Assembly: GCA_041664345.1 (NCBI GenBank)
Contig: JBAYKX010000030.1
Coordinates: 1 to 64,000 of the forward strand
From: GWE2-40-63 sp041664345
GTDB taxonomy: Bacteria; Bacteroidota; Bacteroidia; Bacteroidales; SZUA-534
Reading direction: 5' to 3'
DNA length: 64,000 bases
Below, piece after piece: positions 18,801 through 26,897 of this stretch. The position numbers were made by a program, and so were the translations under genes. The stretch's first letter is position 1; each line of letters starts with the position of its first letter. The notes under the pieces are model-generated. The model was not told where the DNA came from, made no database searches, and saw only the letters and a list, made by a program, of their open reading frames with translations.

Positions 18801-21800
18801 ATCCCATTAACATTGGTATAACTTGTTGATATCCGGTTTCTTATTGCTTTTATTCCTTCGGTACAGTAATCGAACATAATCCCATTGCCCTGACATTGTA
18901 TCATGGTATTAGAAACTACTGCCGGATTATTGATCCGGTACATATATACCTGGGTATGTTGGTTGTTAAAATAATTCCCTTCAATAAGGATGTTTTGGTT
19001 TTTATAGGTGGTATATCCATTTAATAAAACCCCATATCCATTATAATTGAATGCATTATTTTTAATATTTAGATGATCAATGATGTGATCGGAATAGGAG
19101 TATATGGATGCCTGTTCCACATTATATGTTGTAACATTAACACCGTTGAACCGGTTATTGAACAAATTCAAATGATTGCTATTTCCATCCATTACTATAA
19201 AACGGGTATATCCGGTACCCGACGTTGAAAAAGTAACGTGTTTAAATGTTAGGTAATCGGTACCGTTGAGATAAAAAACATAATTATTTCCTTGTGTTTG
19301 CGCAAAAGCCAAGGATACCTTTGTTGAATCGGTTGCTGCTGATTGAATAATCACGCTATCACTAGGTCCGGTTCCGGGAATATCGCGCAATAGAAAATGG
19401 GTGTTTTCATAAACCCCATCGGCAAGATTAAATGTTACACTTTCATTAATACCCAACAATAGTAAAGACTGAACCATGGAATCTATGGTGGGAATACTGC
19501 CGCCGATTCCTACGGTATAATTGCCAGACAACGGGGCCGAAGATATTTCAATTTCATAAGCCCCTATATCCGGTGTTGAAGTGTTTCGTACCACTCCTAA
19601 AATGTCATCGGTTACCACGGAAAATACTTGTGCTTTGGAATTCAAAAAGTATGATTTTGTTTCCAAATTATTAAACGCTGGATATGAAGGAAAAACCGAA
19701 ATAGAATTTGCAAACTGGCTACTTGCTGTTTTTAGGTCAGTAATTGAAGCACAATCGGTAGTATTCCACCGGGCTATATAACGGCCTGGTGAATATAAAT
19801 TATTATAATCGGCTACTACACTTACACCTCCATTAATATGCAATGCATAACCCTGTCCGGTTTCGTTATTTCCCAATTCACCTCGTATAGCCAATGAGTT
19901 ATTGTATATGTTAATGTAATCACAATCATCAACATACAATGCTTTATCGGTAAAACTATTTCCTGTAAGGTTAATGCTGTTAAAATAGAAATTGGTATAA
20001 TCGGCCCGATAATGATAAATTCCATTACTGTTATAAAGACCGGAATTACTTCCTTGAACAACATTATTTGCCACTAGTGCGGGTTGCGAACCAATTCCAC
20101 CTGAGTTAATCAGTGCTATGCTCCCTTCCGTTGTCCTATAATTTGAATAAACTTGATTCTTCGTCAAGAGTAATGCTTTTGTTGCCGTACTAAGACAATT
20201 GTTAAGTTTTATGCCATACCCAAGCTCCATATTGTAAATAATGTGGTTCGAGACAATCTCAGGTGCTTTGATATCGCTTAAATAAATTCCTTTGTAATTT
20301 GAATTAATATGGTTATATCTAATCCTGATGTTCTCCATTTGAGTCGAAGGTCCGTTGAAATCCATTGCCCAGCTTCCGTTCAAAAAGGTACAGCTGTCAA
20401 TGGTTACCTGGTTTAGATAGGGTTCATTTTCATAAGCGGCAATAATGACGCTATTGCTAGAGGTTGATGCACTGGTTCTGCCTTGAAACGAACAGTTCAG
20501 GAAATTAATACGTTCGATATTTCCAATGATGGAAATACATTGGGAATATTCTGAATTTGCAGCAGCGAAGGAAAGGTTTTTAAAAGTAAGGCAATCGGCA
20601 CCTTCTAATTTCACGATATAGTTATTTGCTGTTGAAGTGCCTTCGAACGTAATAACTACATCGGATGCAATTCCTGTTTTTGATTTGAATACAATGGAAT
20701 CTGCCTCATCAACAATAAATACCTGAGGAATAACAAATTGTTCGATATAAGTTCCCGTCAGGATTTCAAATACCACATTGTCGGAAATACCATTTTGGCT
20801 CAACTCAAACACAGCTTCTGTAATACTTGCAAAATCACCACCAGCCCCAATTTCATAGGTTCCGGCCAATGGAACCAACGTAGATGTATATTCATCAGCA
20901 CCCATACAAGGTGGATTGTTGCGCACATTGCCATCAATATCATCGGTAACTGCCGAAACCTGCATACCTTGTCCATCGAGCCAAAAGGAATTGGTGTGCA
21001 AATCGGTTGTTGAAGCAAAACTTGGATTGACATTGAGACTGTTTGCATCATTACTTGTAGCTAAGGTATAATCATTGAGTTTGGAATAAATTACACTTTC
21101 CCATTTGATGAGATTCGCACCCGTTGAATAAAAATCGTTATAATTACAATCAAGATTGGTCAACGAACCTAATTTATTGAGTGCATACCCATTCCCATTA
21201 ACGGCCAGAATATTATTTTTTATGGTAAGATTGGAACCTGCTCCTAAATAGATGGCGCTGTTATCAACATGGGTACCAACTACATTGATGGAATTGAATA
21301 AAACTTCAATAAATTGGCTATTATTTAACCAAATCCCTAACAATGAATACGATGAACTATAATTTATTGTAATAAAATTATTGACAATTTTTGCCCCTTC
21401 AGCCCCTGTACAATTTTCTATCCGTATGGATTGGTCGTCGCTTGAGGTTGATTTTATCTTATTTTTCTCAATAACAAAGGGGTTTTCGCAGTAATAAAGA
21501 TAAATAGCCCCTGTTAAAAAATCATTAAATTGGTTTTGAGATATATTTAGATCCTTTCCAAAATCAACTGCAACATTGTAATCGGCTTTGTTAAAGGTGT
21601 TATTAGAAATAGTTAACCCTTTCACTGGAATATCTGGTGAGCCATCAATTCCAGCAATTACAACATGACGGCTTCCATTGGTAAACACATTTTGCTGGAC
21701 GGTTAAATTATCAGCTTGCTGCCCGCTTGAATAAATTACCGTGCGGTCATTGGAAGCATATTCGCTACCTGCACCAATAAAAATGTTATTTTCAAAAGTT

Positions 21801-22174
21801 ACATCATGCGAATGACCAACCAGATTAATAACCCGTCCATAATTACCTGTGCTGGAATTCGCCAGTTTAAGTTTGCTGAATGTAATGTAATCGGCCCCGG
21901 CAAAATTAACTACATAATTATCTGATGTGGAAGTAGAATTGGCTGCCAAAGTTACTTTGGTGGAATCGGAACTAACCGATTGAAACGTAATCCTGTTTGT
22001 GGCACTGGCACCCGGAATTTCATACATAATCAACTGTTCCGGGTAAGTTCCATCATCCACTAAAATGGTTACCGGACCAGTTACACCTAGTTTTTTCAAT
22101 GAATCAACAGCTTCGGTAAATGAATTAAAATCGCCAGATGTACCTATGGTTACTGTTCCAGTATAAGAATCCAT
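15830..22174 (-). CDS. Giant T9SS-secreted beta-helix / SprB-repeat adhesin, C-terminal 2114 residues
   Basis: This frame has no signal peptide and begins inside a repeat module; it continues the frame at 22150-23553 after an apparent one-base loss. Three right-handed beta-helix modules (about 1-430, 435-870, 878-1300) each start with a G.YTIG-like strand and end with DDI.G..RN.....D.GA.E. Next come an Ig-like region, about five SprB-type repeats (1381-1743; each like YRWSNESTTEDITKLLPGEY and DxxGCS), two fibronectin-type stretches, a carboxypeptidase-regulatory-like domain (about 1955-2020), and a type IX sorting tail from about 2033 (VYPNPNTGHFF to YYRIIVK). It is a cell-surface protein likely involved in adhesion, gliding or polysaccharide contact. 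Confidence 0.88.
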   Translation of the reverse strand: MDSYTGTVTIGTSGDFNSFTEAVDSLKKLGVTGPVTILVDDGTYPEQLIMYEIPGASATNRITFQSVSSDSTKVTLAANSTSTSDNYVVNFAGADYITFSKLKLANSSTGNYGRVINLVGHSHDVTFENNIFIGAGSEYASNDRTVIYSSGQQADNLTVQQNVFTNGSRHVVIAGIDGSPDIPVKGLTISNNTFNKADYNVAVDFGKDLNISQNQFNDFLTGAIYLYYCENPFVIEKNKIKSTSSDDQSIRIENCTGAEGAKIVNNFITINYSSSYSLLGIWLNNSQFIEVLFNSINVVGTHVDNSAIYLGAGSNLTIKNNILAVNGNGYALNKLGSLTNLDCNYNDFYSTGANLIKWESVIYSKLNDYTLATSNDANSLNVNPSFASTTDLHTNSFWLDGQGMQVSAVTDDIDGNVRNNPPCMGADEYTSTLVPLAGTYEIGAGGDFASITEAVFELSQNGISDNVVFEILTGTYIEQFVIPQVFIVDEADSIVFKSKTGIASDVVITFEGTSTANNYIVKLEGADCLTFKNLSFAAANSEYSQCISIIGNIERINFLNCSFQGRTSASTSSNSVIIAAYENEPYLNQVTIDSCTFLNGSWAMDFNGPSTQMENIRIRYNHINSNYKGIYLSDIKAPEIVSNHIIYNMELGYGIKLNNCLSTATKALLLTKNQVYSNYRTTEGSIALINSGGIGSQPALVANNVVQGSNSGLYNSNGIYHYRADYTNFYFNSINLTGNSFTDKALYVDDCDYINIYNNSLAIRGELGNNETGQGYALHINGGVSVVADYNNLYSPGRYIARWNTTDCASITDLKTASSQFANSISVFPSYPAFNNLETKSYFLNSKAQVFSVVTDDILGVVRNTSTPDIGAYEIEISSAPLSGNYTVGIGGSIPTIDSMVQSLLLLGINESVTFNLADGVYENTHFLLRDIPGTGPSDSVIIQSAATDSTKVSLAFAQTQGNNYVFYLNGTDYLTFKHVTFSTSGTGYTRFIVMDGNSNHLNLFNNRFNGVNVTTYNVEQASIYSYSDHIIDHLNIKNNAFNYNGYGVLLNGYTTYKNQNILIEGNYFNNQHTQVYMYRINNPAVVSNTMIQCQGNGIMFDYCTEGIKAIRNRISTSYTNVNGIILNYSDGTGVTPGMIANNFIQCAGLNGLYMYSSDYHNIYHNSINHTGNNSGAALTANYGSNIKIVNNILNATSNGYAYYTNSTTNILESDYNNINTDGTRYAYYNATATDLADWQTKSGKDAHSFEVQPEFMSETDLHLLSFDLMEQAAVLSEITTDIDGELRDLVNPDIGADEIYARPPLVESKEICEGDEIPTLIALGINIKWYSDPELTDLIWTASEFLPSVTESGTYTYYVTQTIGDDESEPTIVTFIIHAAPIIEATVVNIDCQGNTYGFINLTVSGDNEPFFYRWSNESTTEDITKLLPGEYFVTVEDIIGCSSTDSFDITAPEEIVLTMIVNDADCGENNGKATIFAEGGNPPFEYFWTTGDTNSIVDSLYSGIYVATVTDQNGCSKSAIATVNDLGGSLITLDAINNVKCYGGNDGSIAISISGGVTPYNIKWSNGATTEDINGLVAGPYEIAVTDADGCKAVRSIPVSQPDPIQTGLGVFDAQCGQSNGSAVTNVTGGVSPYTYNWSTGTSETGITGLGLGIYAVTVTDANSCETEKSFAVSELDAPVVYVDSIAEGTCGNQDGAIYITAYGGTGSLYTYLWNTGSTQEDLIGVNSGEYSVKVTDTVGCTGATVTEIVAEKPETPQICMVTVDTATNNNEIIWEKPITTDIDYYNIYRESTQSGVYQLIGTRNYENESLFVDENSNAQQRSYRYKISAVNTCGVESELSSHHKTMHLTINLGLNGNINLIWDHYEGFAISTYYIYRFTSELGWVKYDSISSNLTSFTDFDAPTEQLHYFIEIVNVDGCSITKAGNRNTSRSNVGSIMSEGGITYYSVLFKVNSEGNPISGAEVTVAENTQITDVNGETTFTEQTVGSGTMYSVTKEGFQNYIESFTIVDSDITVNVELTPVGVSEMRRSMIKVYPNPNTGHFFVNIKLDDNNVIAYKVYNSLGTLVHFQNSLNTIGNITESIELGNIQKGFYILKIEMNQTVYYYRIIVK

Positions 22175-23553
22175 ATTCGCGGGTGTAATTCAAAGGCTCC
22201 CACATCGGGAGTACTTGCATTCCGGGCAATTCCATTCAAATCGTCAGCAACCAAACCAATGGTGGTATTGGTGGCTGTCCCATTAATCCATTTTGTTAAC
22301 GGGTGCAAATCGGTATTCGATACAAAACTTGGATAATATGAAGTAGAATTAGCATCTTTTCCAATCGCTTTAAGCTCTGTTAAGTCATGACTGTTCTGTC
22401 CCCAATAAGCTAAAAAATTACCTCCCGAATATAAATTATTGTAATCCGATGATGAAACAATGGCGTCAGTGGCTGCATAAAGAGCAAATCCAAAAGCTGA
22501 ATTAGCAAAATTGTTATTTGCAACTTCGATATTTGAACCACCCGTTACATACATTGATGAACCTGATACATTGGATGAAACCAGATGGATGCTATTGTGA
22601 TAAATTCTTTGATAGTCGGAACCTGTTAAATACATCCCATAGTTACTATATCCAGTGGAACCAATATCAACTATAGAATTATTTGAAACCAAACCTTTAT
22701 CTACAATATTGCCATCGCATGCATTCATATAAATACCATTTGCACCTACTGTTGATTCAACTTTAATAGTGTTTTTTGAAACCACAATATTATAATGACA
22801 CTCACGTAACTCAATACCATAGATGTAAGTAGCATTAATGGTATTCGATTCAATCTGACATCTATTCTGGTTTTTTAAATACATCCCATTTTTCGATGCA
22901 ATGGTATTCCCTTTCACTTTAACATTAGACGAATCAGTGCCAATCCCTTCCAGATACAAACCGTAACCGCCACTTTGAATAAAACAGTTTTCAATCGTCA
23001 GGTTGTCAATCACATCGCCATAAGCATAAATAAGTGCTTGATTTGACGATGCTGTGGCACCTGAATAACCAATGATTTCACAATTCAAAAACTGATTGTT
23101 TGTTGAAGTTCCATTCAATTCAATTACACGATTGTACGATGTGGTGGCGTAATTATATATACGCACCTGTTTAAACGTCACATAATCGCATCCATTCAGT
23201 TGAAATACATAATTATTTGACGATCCGGTAGTAGCGTGCATTATGGCGACTTTTGTGGAATCTTCTGAAGCAGAGCTAAACGTAACGGTATTTACTGAAG
23301 ATGAATTTAAAATTGCATTTATTGCAAATTGTCCATCATAATTACCATCGGCAATGGAGAATATTACGGGGCCATCTCCAGCAATACCATTGGTGTTCAA
23401 CTCATTAACTGCAGCAACAACTGTTGCATAGTCGGGACTTGTTCCTCCGATGGTATAAGTTCCGGTAGTTAATTGAGCATTTAGGTTGTTTATACTCAAA
23501 AAAATGATTCCAATAATCATTTGGTTTTTTAAGGAAAGTAGTAGCTTCTTCAT
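22150..23553 (-). CDS. Giant beta-helix adhesin, N-terminal part with signal peptide (frameshifted)
   Basis: The 467 residues from MKKLLLSLKNQMIIG carry a Sec signal peptide ending NLNAQ, then the first beta-helix module (TTGTYTIGGTSPDYATVV to ARNASTPDVGAFEL). An upstream Met at 23574 is in frame, but the MKK start fits the signal peptide better. The frame ends shortly after GAFEL in a non-homologous tail (HPRIWILILEQ) and overlaps the next frame by 25 bases. It has no sorting tail, and the following frame has no signal, so together they were one protein of about 2590 residues. The promoter is not evident. Confidence 0.85.
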   Translation of the reverse strand: MKKLLLSLKNQMIIGIIFLSINNLNAQLTTGTYTIGGTSPDYATVVAAVNELNTNGIAGDGPVIFSIADGNYDGQFAINAILNSSSVNTVTFSSASEDSTKVAIMHATTGSSNNYVFQLNGCDYVTFKQVRIYNYATTSYNRVIELNGTSTNNQFLNCEIIGYSGATASSNQALIYAYGDVIDNLTIENCFIQSGGYGLYLEGIGTDSSNVKVKGNTIASKNGMYLKNQNRCQIESNTINATYIYGIELRECHYNIVVSKNTIKVESTVGANGIYMNACDGNIVDKGLVSNNSIVDIGSTGYSNYGMYLTGSDYQRIYHNSIHLVSSNVSGSSMYVTGGSNIEVANNNFANSAFGFALYAATDAIVSSSDYNNLYSGGNFLAYWGQNSHDLTELKAIGKDANSTSYYPSFVSNTDLHPLTKWINGTATNTTIGLVADDLNGIARNASTPDVGAFELHPRIWILILEQ

Positions 23554-23770
23554 AATAATTAAGGTTAAGTTCATTAAATTGTGCTATTAAAATCTGCCTT
23601 ACTATTAAAAAAAACAAAGGTTAACTAAACTATAAATTTATTCAAAAATGTAGTAACAAGCCTTGGTAACATTTTTTTTCATTTTCACAATATCCATAAC
23701 AAACAAATTATCAGTTTGTTAAATTAACATAATCTGAAATATTATAAAATAAAATATATTTATTACTACA

Positions 23771-23806
23771 TTTATAGTTATATAATTATTTTTATAGTTA
23801 TATTTG
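23771..23806 (+). promoter_or_regulatory. Candidate BlaI operator/promoter region
   Basis: TTTATAGTTAT occurs twice, at 23771-23781 and 23791-23801, exactly 20 bases (two helical turns) apart; the upstream copy is preceded by ACTACA, resembling the TACTACA half-site bound by BlaI/MecI. TATATTTG (23799-23806) fits a -7 box but lies only 4 bases before the ATG, so its role is uncertain. Confidence 0.4.
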
Positions 23807-23810
23807 CTTT

Positions 23811-24200
23811 ATGAAAGAATTGACAAAAGCAGAAGAACAAGTAATGCAATACCTTTGGAAACTCGAAAAAGGGTTCCTAAAAGATATTGTAGATGAATTT
23901 CCAGAGCCAAAACCGGCATATACAACTGTATCAACAGTAATTCGGGTATTGGTAAAAAAGGGGGTTATTGGTTTTACTACCCATGGAAAAATACATGAAT
24001 ATTTTCCCGAAATCTCAAAAGCTGACTATTTTGGAACCCATTTTAAAGGATTGGTCACTAATTTTTTTAATGGATCGAACACCTTGTTTGCCTCTCATTT
24101 TACTAATGGCAAGGAATTGAATTTAAACGAGCTTGAAGAGATTAAACAAATGGTAGAACAAAAAATTAACGAACTAAAAGGTAAAAGCAATCATGAATAA
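23811..24200 (+). CDS. BlaI/MecI/CopY-family transcriptional repressor
   Basis: A 129-residue winged-helix repressor: ELTKAEEQVMQYLWKLEKGFLKDIVDEF, then PAYTTVSTVIRVLVKKGVIG as recognition helix and wing (about 1-65), followed by an acidic, helical dimerisation tail. In this family the repressor is cleaved when its partner membrane peptidase is activated. The stop codon region overlaps the next gene by 8 bases, so the two are translationally coupled. In Bacteroidota such pairs are usually not beta-lactamase regulators. Confidence 0.9.
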   Translation: MKELTKAEEQVMQYLWKLEKGFLKDIVDEFPEPKPAYTTVSTVIRVLVKKGVIGFTTHGKIHEYFPEISKADYFGTHFKGLVTNFFNGSNTLFASHFTNGKELNLNELEEIKQMVEQKINELKGKSNHE

Positions 24201-25554
24201 TTTCTGGGAATATCTATTTTTAGTAAGCATTGGCTTTACTTTCTTGTATGTGTTTTTCTGGTTGTTTTACCGTAAAAAAACCTTCCATAGGGTCAATCGG
24301 TTGGTTTTGCTTTTCATTTTAATTTCATCGTTACTTATTCCAAATTTGGAATTGCCTCAAAACAGCCTGTTGGCTTTAAACCCATCTGTTGCTTTTGAAT
24401 GGAAAAACATAGAGCTATGGGCCGATTCTTTTTCAACAGAACCTGTTGCACCAAATCAAAACCCGGTGTGTTGGCTTCTTGTTTTAAAAATGCTTTATTT
24501 AATTGGTGTAAGTATCTTTAGTTTACGATTCTTGAATCAGCTAATCCGATTGATACGATTGCGATTGAGGTCATCCACAAAAAAATCGGCATCACAGGTT
24601 TTAGTTTACACAAAGAATAAGATAACACCCTTCTCCTTCTTTTATTGGATTTTTCTTCCGGAAGATGAATTTGCTCACATCGATAAGCATCCAATAATTG
24701 AACACGAGCGCACGCATGCCCAACAATGGCATTCTATTGATTTACTGTTTACCGAAATTTTCAGTATTTTTCTTTGGTTCGTACCTTTTGTCTATTCTTT
24801 CAAAAACTCGATAAAAAGTGTACATGAATATTTGGCCGATAGTCGTACCATTCAATATCATTCAAACCTGATTGATTATTTGAAATTATTGGCTTCGGAC
24901 ACCGAAAAATACAACTTAACCGGGTTATCGAATAATTTTTATTGTAAAACTTTAAAAAACAGGATAACTATGATAACGAAAAGTAAATCGACTCCAATAA
25001 GTAAAATTCAGTATTTACTTATTCTTCCCGCATTGGCAGTAATGACAATTGCCTGTTCTAATTTTGATAAAAATATTGAGCCAAAAAAGAACAAAATAGA
25101 TTCGTTGGAAGATAGTAGTATAACCGATGTATATCATCGAAAATTCGTGTTACCTATTGAAGGGTCCAAGTGTTCCCTATCATCGGGTTTTGGCATGAGG
25201 TATCATCCTATTAAAAAAATGGAAATGATGCACAATGGTATCGATTTTAAATCTGAAACCAGAACACCCGTTGTAGCTGTTGCTGATGGGGTTGTGATTA
25301 AAAAAGAATTCCAGAAAGATACCTATGGCAACGTGGTTGTTATTGAACACGCCAACGGATTGGTAACTCTGTATGCCCAGCTTTCGGAATTTAAGACAGA
25401 ACTCGGGCAATCCGTTTATCAAGGCCAGGAGATTGGATTAGTAGGAAGTTCAGGTATGTCAACCGGCCCGCATCTTCATTTTGAAGTGCGTAAAGAGGGT
25501 GAATTTGTAAACCCCGCTGATTATCTGCCAATTGTTGTATCTCCCATTTTTTAG
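24193..25554 (+). CDS. BlaR1-like M56 membrane peptidase fused to an M23 (LytM) domain
   Basis: A 453-residue integral membrane protein. Helices near residues 5-25, 35-50 and 90-110 frame the M56 peptidase; the zinc motif HERTH (in IIEHERTHAQQWH, about 175) is intact and VHEYLADSRT gives the third ligand region. A last helix (about 275-293, LLILPALAVMTIAC) places the C-terminus outside, where an M23 endopeptidase domain (about 330-453) has HNGIDF, VVVIEHANGLVTLY and HLHFEV zinc-site motifs. M23 enzymes cut peptidoglycan cross-bridges. BlaR1 normally carries a penicillin-binding domain here, so this fusion could link wall sensing or cutting to BlaI release. Confidence 0.88.
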   Translation: MNNFWEYLFLVSIGFTFLYVFFWLFYRKKTFHRVNRLVLLFILISSLLIPNLELPQNSLLALNPSVAFEWKNIELWADSFSTEPVAPNQNPVCWLLVLKMLYLIGVSIFSLRFLNQLIRLIRLRLRSSTKKSASQVLVYTKNKITPFSFFYWIFLPEDEFAHIDKHPIIEHERTHAQQWHSIDLLFTEIFSIFLWFVPFVYSFKNSIKSVHEYLADSRTIQYHSNLIDYLKLLASDTEKYNLTGLSNNFYCKTLKNRITMITKSKSTPISKIQYLLILPALAVMTIACSNFDKNIEPKKNKIDSLEDSSITDVYHRKFVLPIEGSKCSLSSGFGMRYHPIKKMEMMHNGIDFKSETRTPVVAVADGVVIKKEFQKDTYGNVVVIEHANGLVTLYAQLSEFKTELGQSVYQGQEIGLVGSSGMSTGPHLHFEVRKEGEFVNPADYLPIVVSPIF

Positions 25555-25563
25555 TTTTTTGTT

Positions 25564-25600
25564 AAAAAAGGGCTTTTACAAATGATGAAAGCCCTTTTTT
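25564..25600 (+). terminator. Strong intrinsic terminator
   Basis: Perfect 13-bp arms AAAAAAGGGCTTT (25564-25576) and AAAGCCCTTTTTT (25588-25600), ten bases past the M56-M23 stop. Confidence 0.9.
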
Positions 25601-25611
25601 ATATTTCAATT

Positions 25612-25815
25612 CATTAGTGTCCGGTTAAATATTTGAGATTTCTCCCTTTGGTCGAAATGACGGTGTTTTCAGGGCTTTTTGTTTTGGGAGGGGTAGGTTG
25701 GCGGCTTCGCCGCCAACCTACCCCTCCCAAAATATATAACTAACCGATTGTCATCTCGAACGAAGTGAGAGATCTAAAATTTCTTTGTTTTAAAAATGTT
25801 TACCGGACAACAATG
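25612..25815. mobile_element. MITE-like element with GTCCGGT ends and a 24-bp perfect central hairpin
   Basis: The ends (about 25612-25634 and 25794-25815) are imperfect inverted copies containing GTCCGGTTAAA / TTTACCGGAC. Further in, GAGATTTCTCCCTTTGGTCG pairs imperfectly with the stretch at 25753-25778 (CATCTCGAACGAAGTGAGAG). The centre is a perfect 24-base inverted repeat, 25682-25705 and 25709-25732, with a TTC loop. No gene is inside. Size, ends and structure suggest a non-autonomous transposable element or a Bacteroidota palindromic repeat. Confidence 0.6.
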
Positions 25816-25934
25816 ATTTCAATTACAAGGGCTTGCTATTCTGCCCGTATTATTATTGATGTTGCAAAATATCATTATTCTGTTTGCCAAAATCTGGTTT
25901 TGCTTGTTACTTATGAAAACTAAACAAGCAATTT

Positions 25935-26741
25935 ATGACCAGAGAACAACTATTTACCCGCTTATGGGAAAAATACACCCAGCAAAACCCATCGGTTTTA
26001 AAAATTTATGCTTCATTTACATCGTTGGGTGAGTTTATTAATAACGATCATATTGCCTTCCGAACCTTCAACGATTCGCGATTGGATATTACGGTTCTTG
26101 AAAAACCGTTTCTTGATGCAGGATACGAAGCCATTGGTACTTATTTTTTTGAAGAAAAAAGGCTACAAGCCACGCATTACGAGGTTCCTGAACATCCAGA
26201 AGAACCCAAAGTTTTCATAAGCCAATTAATGGTTGAAGATTTTAGCAAGGAACTTCAAACCACTGTTGCGGCCTTAATAAACAAAAAAGACGACCGGTTT
26301 TATAACGACAAAGAACTCATTTTTAAAGGAAACCCGTGGGGTTTGCCCTCCTTTGAAACCTACAATCAATTGCGAAAAGAATCGGAATATGCCGCATGGC
26401 TCTATGTTTATGGGTTCTGTGCCAACCACTTTACCGTTAGCATCAATTCGCTTAAAAAGTTGAATACCATTGAAAAGGTAAACCAACATCTTAAAAACCA
26501 TGGTTTTAAACTGAATGATGCCGGGGGTGAAATTAAGGGTACCCGCGAGGAACTGCTCCAACAATCGAGTACCTTGGCTGAAATGATTCCGGTTAAATTT
26601 ATGGAAGGAACCTTTGAAATACCTGGTTGTTATTACGAATTTGCTATCCGTTACCCCGATGTACATGGAAACATTTACAACGGATTCATTGCCAAAAGCG
26701 CCGATAAAATTTTTGAAAGCACCAATTTTTATAACAAGTAG
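25935..26741 (+). CDS. DUF1338-family 2-oxoadipate dioxygenase/decarboxylase-like enzyme
   Basis: A 268-residue cytosolic protein. The N-terminal half carries NNDHIAFRTFND, with the His that is a metal ligand in the family, and later KGNPWGLPSFETYNQL and VNQHLKNHGFKLND. The C-terminal half has GTFEIPGCYYEFAIRYPD with the expected acidic ligand. Characterised family members (HglS/YdcJ) use iron to turn 2-oxoadipate into D-2-hydroxyglutarate in lysine catabolism. The next gene encodes a D-2-hydroxyglutarate dehydrogenase-like protein, which supports this role. The 268-residue form is shorter than HglS (about 460), as is common for the DUF1338 branch in Bacteroidota. No signal peptide. Confidence 0.85.
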   Translation: MTREQLFTRLWEKYTQQNPSVLKIYASFTSLGEFINNDHIAFRTFNDSRLDITVLEKPFLDAGYEAIGTYFFEEKRLQATHYEVPEHPEEPKVFISQLMVEDFSKELQTTVAALINKKDDRFYNDKELIFKGNPWGLPSFETYNQLRKESEYAAWLYVYGFCANHFTVSINSLKKLNTIEKVNQHLKNHGFKLNDAGGEIKGTREELLQQSSTLAEMIPVKFMEGTFEIPGCYYEFAIRYPDVHGNIYNGFIAKSADKIFESTNFYNK

Positions 26742-26747
26742 GATAGG

Positions 26748-26771
26748 AAAGCGAACAGCCTCGTTCGCTTT
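26748..26771 (+). terminator. Hairpin terminator after the DUF1338 gene
   Basis: Arms AAAGCGAAC (26748-26756) and GTTCGCTTT (26763-26771) with T-rich 3' sequence, seven bases past the stop. Confidence 0.7.
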
Positions 26772-26897
26772 TATTTCTCGCAGGAGCCTGCCCCGATAGC
26801 TCGTGGGGCGCTGCAAGTTCCTTTCTCTCTGAGCAGGCGCTCCGAGTTCCCTTTTCCAGTTGCTTTTCCTATTTTTGATGCAAATAATTTGAGTTCC

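Noticed and set aside
15830..23553. CRISPR array or tandem DNA repeats
   Set aside because: The repetition is at the protein level (beta-helix and SprB modules) with diverged DNA, within long open frames.
26870..26877. TATTTTTG as a promoter for the D-2-hydroxyglutarate dehydrogenase-like gene
   Set aside because: No TTTG or TTG lies 17-23 bases upstream, so the -7 match alone is not enough.
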